A stretch of 52,605 nucleotides of DNA, taken from positions 1 to 52,605 of the forward strand of contig JAPKBW010000020.1 of assembly GCA_028823235.1 (NCBI GenBank), given 5' to 3'. The notes below the pieces were generated by a model. It had not been told where the DNA came from and searched no databases. It saw nothing but the letters and a program-made list of their open reading frames with translations. The translations under genes and the position numbers were made by a program. Of the stretch, positions 1-8,831 are shown in pieces. Position 1 is the stretch's first letter; the number at the start of each line of letters is the position of its first letter. This stretch comes from Longimicrobiales bacterium. Its GTDB lineage: Bacteria; Gemmatimonadota; Gemmatimonadetes; Longimicrobiales; Gaopeijiaceae.

Positions 1-74
1 TGCGCCCGACAGGATTCGAACCTGTGACCTCGTGCTCCGGAGGCACGCGCTCTATCCAGCTGAGCTACGGGCGC
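1..74 (-). tRNA. tRNA-Arg (anticodon CCG)
   Basis: Read on the minus strand, the sequence folds as a complete cloverleaf. It has a seven-pair acceptor stem (GCGCCCG with CGGGCGC), a D arm around GCTC/GAGC, an anticodon stem CGTGC/GCACG with loop CTCCGGA, and a T arm ACAGG-TTCGAAT-CCTGT. The anticodon CCG reads the arginine codon CGG. The discriminator base is A at position 1. The CCA tail would lie outside the window, so whether it is encoded cannot be seen. Confidence 0.97.
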
Positions 75-409
75 TTTGACGTACTCTTCTCAGAGTTACT
101 GGCTTTTCGACCTCATCGGCCATTGTCCACACTCCGGGGTGTGAACGTTTTGTGCGCATGTTGAGAGGCTCTGTTTCGCCTCTCGAAACTCACCGACCTA
201 CAAGACGCGGAGTAACATAGTCCCAGCGTCGGCCTGTTGGTAGGAGGTTTTCAACGTCCCAAACGCTCTCCGTCTCGTGGTTGCCGCAACGTCTGCATCT
301 AACGGGTGATTCCTTTCCGTTGCCCAATTACCCCGGTAGGCGGGCCAAAGACTGTCCTGCTGCGGATCCAGGTTCGCCAATCGGCAGCCTTAATCAACCT
401 CCTGTGAGA
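75..409. other. Intergenic region, no gene recognised
   Basis: This lies between the tRNA and the end of the barrel-like gene. I see two small inverted repeats, at about 128-143 (CACAC/GTGTG) and 163-184 (GAGAGGC/GCCTCTC). Neither is followed by a T run, so they are weak terminator or processing-site candidates at best. The short reading frames here look like chance. Confidence 0.4.
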
Positions 410-961
410 TCAGCCACCGAGCCGATAGGAAATCCCCGTCTGGAACACGACGGGAATCACCAAGGCTTCAGTGTCGAAGAGGACCGAGCCCCGGACCTTC
501 AAGGGGAACTGGATCTTCCCGCTACCCAGCACGGTGCCCACCGCGACGTTGAGGCTCGGATCGGTAAATCCATCAAAAATGTGGGCTCCGATGGCGATTT
601 CGCCGAACCATGAGTGATTCTCACCCATCCAGAATCGAGTGAAGCCGAGCAGCCGCAGAGCCTTGGCGTCCCCCCTGAGCTTCTCGCCGTCGCGCGTAAC
701 GTCATACGCGAGGAGGTGATGGAGACCACCTTCCAGACCCGCCTGAAGGCCGGATCGGCTTTCTCGCCGACCAAACACCACCTGACCGCTAAATGCGTAC
801 GAGACCGGGGCTGGGTTGTACACCCCGCTACGAAGCCAGTCCACCGCATCGACCGCCGTATACCCCACATCTCCCGTGACCTCTATCGCTATCTGGCCTG
901 AGACGTCCATGGAGATGCCGAACGAGGCAAGAAGGACTAGGGCCGGCATCAGCTTTCGCAC
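410..961 (-). CDS. Secreted beta-barrel-like protein of unknown function
   Basis: The product is about 183 residues. I place the start at GTG 961 because GGAG sits six bases upstream and the leader then reads VRKLMPALVLLASFG, a plausible Sec signal peptide. ATG 949 is the alternative. A longer in-frame start near 1168 would run into the RNase P RNA and is rejected. The mature part has alternating polar and hydrophobic stretches, many Gly and aromatic residues, and ends in YRLGG, as in small outer-membrane barrel proteins. No enzyme motif is visible. It lies just downstream of rnpB. The barrel assignment is inferred from composition; I do not recognise the family. Confidence 0.6.
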   Translation of the reverse strand: MRKLMPALVLLASFGISMDVSGQIAIEVTGDVGYTAVDAVDWLRSGVYNPAPVSYAFSGQVVFGRRESRSGLQAGLEGGLHHLLAYDVTRDGEKLRGDAKALRLLGFTRFWMGENHSWFGEIAIGAHIFDGFTDPSLNVAVGTVLGSGKIQFPLKVRGSVLFDTEALVIPVVFQTGISYRLGG

Positions 962-1078
962 GAGGTGCTCCGTAGAGTTATTGGCGAGACTCAGGAAAGA
1001 TACGGCGATCTCCACCCGAAATGACGTTGGAAATCCCCTGACCTGCACACGCCGAGCAAGAACTGGAGCACAAAGGTC

Positions 1079-1108
1079 GGCGCCCGCCGCTGGATTGCGA
1101 CGGGCGCC
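1079..1108 (-). terminator. rnpB terminator: Hairpin just after rnpB, probable terminator
   Basis: On the minus strand this is a 12-pair stem (GGCGCCCGTCGC with GCGGCGGGCGCC, one G-T pair) around a six-base loop. It begins eight bases after the RNase P RNA 3' end. The following bases contain only a short T run (CTTTG), so it is a strong stem with a poor U tract. Location and stability support a role in ending rnpB transcription. Confidence 0.55.
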
Positions 1109-1115
1109 GTCAAAA

Positions 1116-1478
1116 TGAGCGCGCGGAATAAGCCGAGTTCTGTCCCCTTTCGGGGGAGGATCATTCATCTAGGGTCGCTGTTGCCAGCGACCTCAAGCAG
1201 CCTACCCGGGACTCAGACGGAGCGGGCAACTCCTCGTCCCCTATTTGGCCTTGCTACGAGTGGGGTTTACCGTGCGACCTCTGTTCCCAGCGGCCCGGTG
1301 CGCTCTTACCGCACCTTTTCACCCTTGCCTGTGCCGCAAGCGGCCATCGGCGGTCTACTTCTCTGTGGCACTTTCCGTCGCCTCACGACGCCCGGGCGTT
1401 ACCCGGCACCCTGCCCTGTGGAGCTCGGACTTTCCTCCCGTGGCCGAAGCCACCGGCGATCCTCACTCGCCACGCTCA
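1116..1478 (-). ncRNA. rnpB: RNase P catalytic RNA, bacterial type A
   Basis: This is the RNA subunit of ribonuclease P, which removes 5' leaders from tRNA precursors. The minus strand carries the universally conserved blocks in order: GAGGAAAGTCCGAGCTCC near the 5' end, ACAGGGCAGGGTGCC, ACGGAAAGTGCCACAGA, AGGCAAGGGTGAAAAGG followed by GCGGTAAGAGCGCACC, ACGGTAAACCCC, and GACAGAACTCGGCTTA near the 3' end. The ends TGAGCGTG and CGCGCTCA pair to form P1, which sets the boundaries at about 1478 and 1116 and gives about 363 nt, a normal type A length. A strong hairpin follows. Open reading frames across this interval are spurious. Confidence 0.97.
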
Positions 1479-1703
1479 ATAGGAAAACTGACGCCTAAGA
1501 GACCGGACAGCCAGACGTAGAGCGTATTCCAGGCCCACCGGAACGAAGCATGGGTCTCGCTCCGACCAGTGGCCTTGGTCTTCAAATGTCCGGGACCCAC
1601 CAGGCTCCAGCGCAGCCAAGTACGCCTCTGCAGCTGAGGGCACGCTCAAAAAGATGAACAGCCGCCCCTCGCCTCGCCTCCTCAGGCCGCCTATCCTCGC
1701 GGC

Positions 1704-2855
1704 ATGACATCCCCCGCCTACGACCTCGATGCGGTGCGCCGGAAGATCCCGATCCTCCGGACGCACATCCCCATGAACAATTGCTCGCAGGCACCTCAAT
1801 CCGAAACCACGCGGGCCGCAGCCGACGCTTACCTGACCTCGTGGGCAAACGACGGGATGGACTGGGACTCGTGGATAGCGGAAACCGACGCCGCCCGAGC
1901 GGAGTTCGCAGCGTTCGTCGGGGCTGATCCGTCCGACGTGGCGGTCGCAACCTCGGTCTCGCAGGCCACTGCAAGCGTCGCAACGGGGTTGGAGTGGTCC
2001 AGCGGCCGCGATCGTGTCGTCGCGAGCGGTGGGGAGTTTCCGACGGTGGGACATGTATGGCTCGCTCAGGAGCGTTTGGGTGCGTCCGTCGACTGGGTGC
2101 CGGTCCGCGACGGTGCGATGGAACTGGCCGACTACGAGCGCATGATCGACGAGCGCACGCTCGTCGTGTCTGCCTGCCGTGGGTACTACCAGACCGGCTT
2201 CAAACAGGACATCTCAGCGATCGCAGAGCTCACGCACGCCAAGGGCGCGCTTCTGTTTGTGGACGCCTACCAGACGATGGGGAGTGAGCGATTCGATGCT
2301 CCTGCTTCTGGGGCAGACTTCGTCACCTCCGGAAACCTCAAGTTTCTGATGGGAATCCCGGGCATCGCCTTCCTCTGGATCCGGCCGGGTCTGGCCGAAC
2401 AGCTCCGACCAACGATTACCGGATGGTTTGGGCGCGAAAATCCCTATGCATTCGATACGCAGACCCTGGACTGGGGCGTCGGAGCCCGCCGGCTCGATAC
2501 CGGTACGCCACCGATTCTGGAAGCGTACGTAGCGCGGGCTGGCATGCGGTGGCTTCGCGAGATCGGACTCGATGCGATCGGGGAATGGAACGCCACTCTT
2601 GGGACCCGATGTGTTGAGGGTGCGGTCGAACGGGGACTGACCGTCCTTGGACCGACCGACCCGGTGAGACGCGCACCGACCACTGCGATCCACTGCGAAG
2701 AAAGCCATGCTGTCGAGGCGACATTGCGCAGCCAGAACATCATCGCCTCGGCCAGGGGTCACGCGATCCGACTCGCGCCGCACTTCTACAACACGACCGA
2801 CGACGTGGACCAAGCACTCGACGCACTGGCGGAAGCCATGAAGACCACATCGTGA
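1704..2855 (+). CDS. Class V PLP aminotransferase (cysteine desulfurase / selenocysteine lyase-like)
   Basis: This is a 383-residue fold-type I PLP enzyme. The PLP-binding Asp is D187 in FVDAYQ, with Q190 nearby, and the likely Schiff-base Lys is K213 in SGNLKFLMGIPG. The active-site stretch differs from the SGHK of SufS, and no persulfide-forming Cys loop typical of NifS/SufS is evident. It is therefore more likely a class V enzyme acting on another amino acid than an Fe-S assembly desulfurase. No strong Shine-Dalgarno precedes the ATG, and GTG alternatives are not obviously better. The NSS transporter starts ten bases downstream, so the two are probably co-transcribed, consistent with import and breakdown of an amino acid. 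The substrate is not predictable. Confidence 0.88.
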   Translation: MTSPAYDLDAVRRKIPILRTHIPMNNCSQAPQSETTRAAADAYLTSWANDGMDWDSWIAETDAARAEFAAFVGADPSDVAVATSVSQATASVATGLEWSSGRDRVVASGGEFPTVGHVWLAQERLGASVDWVPVRDGAMELADYERMIDERTLVVSACRGYYQTGFKQDISAIAELTHAKGALLFVDAYQTMGSERFDAPASGADFVTSGNLKFLMGIPGIAFLWIRPGLAEQLRPTITGWFGRENPYAFDTQTLDWGVGARRLDTGTPPILEAYVARAGMRWLREIGLDAIGEWNATLGTRCVEGAVERGLTVLGPTDPVRRAPTTAIHCEESHAVEATLRSQNIIASARGHAIRLAPHFYNTTDDVDQALDALAEAMKTTS

Positions 2856-2865
2856 GGGCCGCCTG

Positions 2866-4197
2866 ATGACGCCGCGCGAAACCTTCGGTTCCCGCATCGG
2901 CGTCCTCGCGACGATGGTCGGTCTGGCGGTCGGTCTCGGGAACGTGTGGCGCTTCCCTTATATGGTCGGGCAGTTCGGGGGCGGCGCCTTCATTCTTCTT
3001 TATCTGGGAATCGCCTTTCTAGTCGCGATTCCGGCGCTCATGGGCGAATGGTCGATCGGCCGACACACCCGACTGGGGACACTCGGCGCCTTCGAAGAGA
3101 TCGGTCTGCCGGGCGGTCGATACTTTGGCTGGCTGCTCGGCGGCATTGCATGGGTAGCTGTCGCATACTATACGAACGCCATCGGTTGGGTGGCCTACCA
3201 CGCCCTGGCACAAGCCGCGACCGGCATCGGCATGGGTTTCGACGCCTCCGCCATCCTCCCGCCGGAGACCGGCCTTTCACCGAAGTCGATGACATTGCAG
3301 ATCTTCTTCACTGCTGCGGTGCTCGCGACCCAGGCAGCGGTGATCCTCCGAGGCGTCCGCGCCGGCATTCAGAAAATATCGATGATCGTGACTCCAGTCC
3401 TGTTCGGGACGTTGCTCATCATCATCGTTCGATCAGTGACACTCCCCGGCGCGGGGGAAGGGGTCGCGTGGCTGCTCTCTTTCGACTTCTCAGCGCTAAC
3501 ACCGACCGCGGCCATCGCCGCCCTCGGCCAGGTAGTGTTCTCGGTCGGACTCGGCGGGACGCTGATGGTCGTCTATGGCTCGTATCTGGGCGACGAAGTC
3601 GACATCAAATCGAACGCGATTTTTACGGTTATCGGGGATACGGGGGCCGGACTGCTCGCGGGACTGGCCATCTTCCCGGCGGTGTTCGCCTTCGGGATGG
3701 AGCCCGGGGCCGGGCCGGGGCTGCTCTTCGCGACTTTGCCGCAGGTCTTCGCCCAGTTGCCCTTTGGGTGGGTGTTTGGCTTCCTCTTCTTCGCGGGGCT
3801 GTTTGGCGCTGCGCTGCTGTCGGGAATCGCCGCATATGAAGTCATCGTCGCGGGCTTCACCGACCGCCTGGGGTGGACGCGGAAGAAAGCGACCTGGACC
3901 GTATACGCCGTGTCGATGGTCCTGGCGCTCCCGCCGATGATCAATCTCGAGATCTTCGTGCCATGGGACCTCACGTTCGGGTCGGGGGGTCAGACGTTCG
4001 GCGCTCTGGTTGCGGTGGTCACTGTGGGATGGACCATGAATCGCGGCACGCTGCTCGAGCAGATCGCGGGCGACACGCCCTCGGGGGCGGACCGAGCATT
4101 AGTCCACTGGCTGAGGTGGGTGGTCCCAACCGCCGTGATGACTGCAGCCGTGTGGTGGCTCCTTACCGATGTGCTGGGTATCGTCGGGGGCGCCTGA
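2866..4197 (+). CDS. Neurotransmitter:sodium symporter (NSS/SNF) family transporter
   Basis: This is a 443-residue inner-membrane protein with about 11 hydrophobic helices, the usual count for short prokaryotic NSS proteins such as Tyt1. The family hallmark in TM1 is clear at residues 20-33 (GLAVGLGNVWRFPY), where backbone atoms and Asn bind Na+ and substrate. Members import amino acids or related amines with sodium. GAGGG lies seven bases before the ATG, overlapping the end of the aminotransferase gene. The ten-base gap to that gene suggests a two-gene operon in which the transporter supplies an amino-acid substrate. The exact substrate cannot be read from the sequence. Confidence 0.93.
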   Translation: MTPRETFGSRIGVLATMVGLAVGLGNVWRFPYMVGQFGGGAFILLYLGIAFLVAIPALMGEWSIGRHTRLGTLGAFEEIGLPGGRYFGWLLGGIAWVAVAYYTNAIGWVAYHALAQAATGIGMGFDASAILPPETGLSPKSMTLQIFFTAAVLATQAAVILRGVRAGIQKISMIVTPVLFGTLLIIIVRSVTLPGAGEGVAWLLSFDFSALTPTAAIAALGQVVFSVGLGGTLMVVYGSYLGDEVDIKSNAIFTVIGDTGAGLLAGLAIFPAVFAFGMEPGAGPGLLFATLPQVFAQLPFGWVFGFLFFAGLFGAALLSGIAAYEVIVAGFTDRLGWTRKKATWTVYAVSMVLALPPMINLEIFVPWDLTFGSGGQTFGALVAVVTVGWTMNRGTLLEQIAGDTPSGADRALVHWLRWVVPTAVMTAAVWWLLTDVLGIVGGA

Positions 4198-4227
4198 TCG
4201 GGCCGACATTCCGTTTCCTCACTCTAG

Positions 4228-4767
4228 ATGACTATGCGACTCTCCGTGGGTTTTCTCTCCGCTCGCCTCCTCGTTCTCGTCCTCCTCGCGCTGGCCGGAA
4301 CGGCGAGCCAAGCGGCAAGCCAGTCCGACGCGACGGTCGTCTATCTGGTCCGCCACTCGGAACGTGCAGAAGACGGATCGGATGATCCGCCCACTTCGGC
4401 CGAGGGCCGTGAACGGTCAACCCTGATCGCATCGATGCTCGCGGACGCGGATCTGACCCAAATACACACGACAGATCTCAAGCGCACCCGACAGACGGGC
4501 ACACCGACGGCAGAAGCTGCGGGAATCGACTTCATGCTCTACGACCCGGGCGACCTCCAGAGCTTCGCAGACGAGCTAAAGGCGACCCCGGGACGACATC
4601 TGGTGCTCGGGCACAGCAACACCACGCCGCAGATGGTGACGGCGCTCGGTGGTGATCCGGGTTCGGACATTGAAGAGATGGAGTACGATCGCTTCTATAT
4701 CGTGACGTTGACGGATGCCGGAGCCAGTACCGTTCTGATTCGCTTCGGCGCTCCGTTCGGCGGCTAG
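4228..4767 (+). CDS. Secreted histidine phosphatase (phosphoglycerate mutase-like)
   Basis: The product is 179 residues with a Sec signal peptide (about residues 1-30, ending ASQA). The mature part is a compact histidine-phosphatase domain like SixA. The catalytic RHxE motif is R42-H43-S-E45, the second arginine is around R85-R87 (LKRTRQT), and the second catalytic histidine is H128 in VLGHSN. The enzyme should hydrolyse phosphomonoesters through a phospho-His intermediate in the periplasm. Two ATGs (4228 and 4234) give nearly the same leader. It follows the NSS gene by 30 bases and precedes the FAD enzyme by 24 bases, so it may belong to the same transcript. The substrate is unknown. Confidence 0.85.
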   Translation: MTMRLSVGFLSARLLVLVLLALAGTASQAASQSDATVVYLVRHSERAEDGSDDPPTSAEGRERSTLIASMLADADLTQIHTTDLKRTRQTGTPTAEAAGIDFMLYDPGDLQSFADELKATPGRHLVLGHSNTTPQMVTALGGDPGSDIEEMEYDRFYIVTLTDAGASTVLIRFGAPFGG

Positions 4768-4791
4768 GCTCACCACCTTTGTGAGCGGACG

Positions 4792-6231
4792 ATGAGCCAC
4801 GACGCGGTTGTCGTCGGTGCGGGTCCCAACGGCCTGGCCGCGGCAATCGAGCTGCAGCGAAATGGCGTCTCGGTCCTCCTGCTCGAAGCGAACCATACTG
4901 TCGGAGGTGCGGCCCGAACCGAGGAACTGACCCTTCCTGGCTTCAAACATGACGTGGGCTCCTCCGTGTATCCGCTCGGCATCGGTTCTCCGTTCTTCGC
5001 GTCACTCCCCCTGGCTAAGCACGGACTCGAATGGGTCCACCCAGACCTGCCTCTCGCCCATCCACTCGATGGCGGCCGCGCAGCGACGCTGGAGCGAGAC
5101 CTAGAAAGCACGGCCCGCGCTCTTGGTGGGGACTACGCCGCGTACATGCGATTCGTCGGTGACTTCGTTACGGAGTGGCCGACGTTCATCGAGCATGTGC
5201 TGGACCGTCCGACCCGTCTTCCACGGGCCCCTCGTCTCATGGCCCGGTTCGGTGCAGTCGCCCTCTCGTCAACGACGAAAATTGGGCGCCGATTCAAGAC
5301 GGAAGAAGGCAAAGCCCTGCTGGCTGGGAATGCGGCGCACTCCGGAGTTGAACTGGAAGCAGCGTTCGGAGGGGCCGTGGCTACCACGCTCATGGCCGCC
5401 GGCCATGCGGTGGGTTGGCCCTTCCCGAAGGGCGGCGCCGGGGCACTCACATCAGCCCTCGCCTCGTACTTCCTGTCACTCGGCGGAACGGTCGAGACCG
5501 GTCGAAGGGTCGCATCGCTCGACGATCTCCCTGGCGCGAAGGCCACGCTGCTCGGTCTGACCAATGGTCAGATTGGGCATCTGGCTTACGACCGGCTTTC
5601 TCCCCGAAAGCGAGCCAACCTCGCTGGATGGACGTACGGCCAGGGCGCGTTCAAAGTGGACTGGGCGCTCGACGGTCCGATTCCGTGGGAGAACGCCGAC
5701 GTGCGCCGGGCGGGCACGGTGCACGTTGGCGGGACATTCGAGGACATAAGAGCAGCCGAATGGGACGTCACCCGCAACAAGATGAACAACCGACCGTTCC
5801 TGCTGCTTGCTCAGCACACTGTGTTCGACCCCTCGCGCGCGCCCGAAGGCAAACACACGGTGTGGGCCTACTGTCACGCACCCAGTCGGGCGCAGGGCGA
5901 AGCGGGCGAGCGCTTCGTGCTCGAAGCCATGGAAGCTCAGATCGAGCGGTTCGCACCAGGCTTTCGTGACCTCATTCTGGGTCGCGCGGTCCACACCCCG
6001 TATCAGTTGGAGACTTGGAATGAGAATCTGCGCGGTGGGGACCCGAACGGGGGCGCGTTGACGATCAACAACGTGCTTAGTCCCGCTCGGCTCAGCCGAC
6101 GACCCTGGCACCTGCCATTAAAGAATTTTTACCGGTGCTCGGCTTCAGCGCCACCCGGTGGCGGCGTGCATGGCATGGTTGGCTACCACGCCGCACGGGC
6201 CGCCCTACGGGACACGTTCGGAGTCCGGTAG
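4792..6231 (+). CDS. FAD-dependent oxidoreductase, phytoene dehydrogenase / PYROXD2-like
   Basis: The product is 479 residues. The N-terminus has a dinucleotide-binding motif [13 protein letters not shown] (residues 6-18) ending in an acidic residue (LLLEAN), followed by the GGAARTEE segment typical of CrtI-like flavin enzymes. The C-terminus has a second FAD-contact region ([22 protein letters not shown]), also characteristic of the family. No carotenoid genes lie nearby, so a role in carotenoid synthesis is unlikely. The PYROXD2-like branch, whose bacterial substrates are poorly known, fits better. It ends the plus-strand run and converges with the S9 peptidase gene 60 bases away. Confidence 0.88.
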   Translation: MSHDAVVVGAGPNGLAAAIELQRNGVSVLLLEANHTVGGAARTEELTLPGFKHDVGSSVYPLGIGSPFFASLPLAKHGLEWVHPDLPLAHPLDGGRAATLERDLESTARALGGDYAAYMRFVGDFVTEWPTFIEHVLDRPTRLPRAPRLMARFGAVALSSTTKIGRRFKTEEGKALLAGNAAHSGVELEAAFGGAVATTLMAAGHAVGWPFPKGGAGALTSALASYFLSLGGTVETGRRVASLDDLPGAKATLLGLTNGQIGHLAYDRLSPRKRANLAGWTYGQGAFKVDWALDGPIPWENADVRRAGTVHVGGTFEDIRAAEWDVTRNKMNNRPFLLLAQHTVFDPSRAPEGKHTVWAYCHAPSRAQGEAGERFVLEAMEAQIERFAPGFRDLILGRAVHTPYQLETWNENLRGGDPNGGALTINNVLSPARLSRRPWHLPLKNFYRCSASAPPGGGVHGMVGYHAARAALRDTFGVR

Positions 6232-6291
6232 CTGCTGCCTGCGTCTACCTGAGTGCGGGTCCGTCGCCCTCTTCAGACACGCCCATTCTCG

Positions 6292-8538
6292 TCATTCACC
6301 CCCGCCCTGCTCCGACACGGGCGCACCACTCACGGCATCGAAGTGTTCTGCAAACCAGTCGAACATCCGCTGCCAGTGATCGTCGAAGTCCTCGGCGCTA
6401 CTGGAGCGGCCAGCTCCATGACCGCCGGCCGTATAGTGGACCCAGACCACCTCTTTCTCGAGACGACGCATGGCATAGTACATCTCTCGCTGGTTTGTCG
6501 CGGGGACGTTCCAGTCGCCTTCGCCGGACAGCATGAGAAGCGGTGTCTCGATGCGGTCGGCGAACATCACGGCCGAGTGGTCAATGTACTTCTGCGGTTG
6601 CTCCCAGAGCGACGCGCCGATGCGATCCTGACCGACCTCGGCAGCCGCATAGTTCCGTGTCGTGATTTTGGGTGAGTCCCCGAGGAAGGAAATCATGTTC
6701 ACCTTCCCGGAGACATTAGCAGCCGCCGCGAAGCGGTTCGTCTGAGTGATCAGCAGGTTAACTGCGTAGCCGCCGTAGCTCTGCCCATAGACGCCGACCT
6801 GATCGGCATCGATGAGGCCACGTTCGATCAACGTGTTGATCGCGTTCGGGACCGCCTTTAGCCATGCCTCCCCAGGATACCCTTCCTCGAACTGGACCGA
6901 CGGACGAAATCCGAACCATCCCTGCGAGGTAATCAGGTTCATGTTCTCGTTGAACCCGTTGTCGAAGAACTGCTCGTACACCTCGGCAACAAGCGGATAC
7001 TTCTTCGTGGGATCGTAGTCGACCGGGTAGTAGAGGATGCCGTAGAGGGTATTTCCGTCCACGTCGAGATACTCGACGAGCTCCGTCTTCGAGATCGAAA
7101 CGTCCGCGAGCTGAGGATTGAGCTCGGTGAGACGGGTCGGGCCATCGAACGCATCTCCCATAGCCCAGACATCATCGGGACGATCTCCGTCGGACATCGT
7201 GTAGGCGACGGTCGACCCGTCAGCGGAAACGCGCCACCCGCGATACAGATTTGCGTCCAACATCAATGTCTCTATGTCACCTGACTGTACATCGAGTCGC
7301 CTGAGTCCCCTCTCCCACCGATCCGCTGCTGAATACGAGAAGTAGATGGAACGCCCATCATCACTCCAGTGAAGGACGCTGCGTCGAGGCCGATCGTCTT
7401 CATCCTTCTCGAGCGTGAGCAAGGTCTCCACCTCTCCTGCTCCGACGTTCAGCAGGTGCCAGCCCTTCGACGACGTGAGCAACAGGCGATCACCCGCATT
7501 GCTCCACCGATCGACCGAGAAGCTGATCTCGGCGGTATCGCCGGGGATCTCACGGAGGCCCTCGGTCACGTCGATGGCTTCATCCATCTCCAGATCTCGA
7601 ATGAAGACCGTCCCTTCCTCAGCATAGGCGTAGGCCGACCGATCATCGTTCCATCGAACATCGACTCGTTCCTCGGACGGCTCGACGAGCACGACCGGCT
7701 CACCGCCGTTGAGATCAAGTGCGTACAACCCGTAGTCCGTGCCATCACGGCGAGTGTACGAGGTCTTCGTCCGCACGGACGTCGAGTAGGTCATCTGCGA
7801 CCCATCGAGCGAGAAGCCGACACCCTGCGGGACCACGTCGTCCAGCAGCTGTCGCACCGATCCGTCTTCAAGCGTTACGAGGGCTGTAATCTGTTCGTTC
7901 GCGATGTTGCGAACGTCGTCCCACGCCAGGAAATCGTTGCGGGAATCCTGCACGATGACGGGTGCGCTGGTGAGGCCATAGAACGCGTCCCGCGCTCGTT
8001 CCGCCCATCCGGCGGCCCTGAGAGTGACGAGTACCGAATTCCCATCGGGCATCCAGGCGATGGGGGAAGACGACGCAATCGCCAGTGAGGTGTCGAGCGA
8101 GCGAGTCTCGGCGGCGCCTGTATTCGCATCGTACACGCGGAGATGGAACGCGACACCGTCGTAGGACAGATACGCAAGGCGTTGACCGTCAGGCGACCAC
8201 GTAAAATCACTGAGTTGAGAAGGCTCTTCGTGCAGCCACGTGCGATCACCGTTTTGTGTGTCGATGACAACGGCGGTGACCAGCGACGGGGCGACGTACG
8301 TGGGGTCCCCATACCGCTGGTGATCGACATCTGTCCGGCCGCGCCGCGTCCGAACGGTGACCGCAATACGTCGCCCGTCCTCGCTCATCGCCGCGATCTG
8401 CGGGGACCGCACGTCCAGGGCCAGCTCGGTGTTGAAGTGGACGGACTGCTGCGCAGACACTTTTGCCACCGGAGCGGAAGCCCCGACTGCAAGGATGACG
8501 AGCAGGCGCGTGATCATCGCTCGGCGGCGGTACGGCAT
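6292..8538 (-). CDS. Secreted S9 family peptidase (prolyl oligopeptidase-like)
   Basis: The product is 748 residues from ATG 8538, chosen because GAGGAG lies six bases upstream and a signal peptide follows (residues 1-30, MPYRRRAMITRLLVILAVG, cleavage near VSAQQ). Residues of about 40-490 form a WD40/TolB-like propeller, with repeated W-S-x-D-G and aspartate-rich turns. The C-terminal alpha/beta hydrolase has its catalytic triad in order: S587 in GQSYGGY, D675 in SGEGDWNVP, H707 in GGHGAG. Such enzymes cut short peptides, often dipeptides, in the periplasm. It converges with the FAD oxidoreductase. A single-gene unit is likely. Confidence 0.95.
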   Translation of the reverse strand: MPYRRRAMITRLLVILAVGASAPVAKVSAQQSVHFNTELALDVRSPQIAAMSEDGRRIAVTVRTRRGRTDVDHQRYGDPTYVAPSLVTAVVIDTQNGDRTWLHEEPSQLSDFTWSPDGQRLAYLSYDGVAFHLRVYDANTGAAETRSLDTSLAIASSSPIAWMPDGNSVLVTLRAAGWAERARDAFYGLTSAPVIVQDSRNDFLAWDDVRNIANEQITALVTLEDGSVRQLLDDVVPQGVGFSLDGSQMTYSTSVRTKTSYTRRDGTDYGLYALDLNGGEPVVLVEPSEERVDVRWNDDRSAYAYAEEGTVFIRDLEMDEAIDVTEGLREIPGDTAEISFSVDRWSNAGDRLLLTSSKGWHLLNVGAGEVETLLTLEKDEDDRPRRSVLHWSDDGRSIYFSYSAADRWERGLRRLDVQSGDIETLMLDANLYRGWRVSADGSTVAYTMSDGDRPDDVWAMGDAFDGPTRLTELNPQLADVSISKTELVEYLDVDGNTLYGILYYPVDYDPTKKYPLVAEVYEQFFDNGFNENMNLITSQGWFGFRPSVQFEEGYPGEAWLKAVPNAINTLIERGLIDADQVGVYGQSYGGYAVNLLITQTNRFAAAANVSGKVNMISFLGDSPKITTRNYAAAEVGQDRIGASLWEQPQKYIDHSAVMFADRIETPLLMLSGEGDWNVPATNQREMYYAMRRLEKEVVWVHYTAGGHGAGRSSSAEDFDDHWQRMFDWFAEHFDAVSGAPVSEQGGGE

Positions 8539-8747
8539 AACGAACTCCTCGATGGTGCTCCCCGCGCTAGATGAGGCGCCGGAATGGGCGAATAATCTAG
8601 GCGCCCGCAAGCCGGAGCACATCATGGCACTTCTCGTTCTCCCGCAAGCCATTGAAGGCAATGGTTCACCCGGAGGCACCGATCAGTCCACGACCGATCC
8701 TCCATGGACGCCTCGACCCACTCGATCGCCGTGTCATCTTGGCCCTC

Positions 8748-8825
8748 CTAGGCAGCGACATGTTGAACAAAAACGGCGGCTCCGATCAGGCAAAGAACGC
8801 CCAGAATCATGCCGTGTCGTCCCAT
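8748..8825 (-). CDS. Possible 25-residue single-pass membrane peptide after apbE
   Basis: This short frame starts at ATG 8825, six bases after the apbE stop codon. It encodes MGRHGMILGVLCLIGAAVFV followed by QHVAA and ends with TAG. It is basic at the N-terminus, then about 17 hydrophobic residues, as in a small inner-membrane peptide. There is no strong Shine-Dalgarno, so it would need coupling to apbE translation. Its position at the end of the NosR-like/ApbE operon makes it a candidate accessory subunit. It may equally be chance; only conservation in relatives would tell. Confidence 0.35.
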   Translation of the reverse strand: MGRHGMILGVLCLIGAAVFVQHVAA

Positions 8826-8831
8826 GCCAGC

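Noticed and set aside
1476-2054. Minus-strand frame opposite the aminotransferase start, with a coding-like tail near 1479-1690
   Set aside because: Most of it is antisense to a well-supported gene and the tail runs into the rnpB 5' end. Two different frames look equally protein-like there, so neither is convincing.
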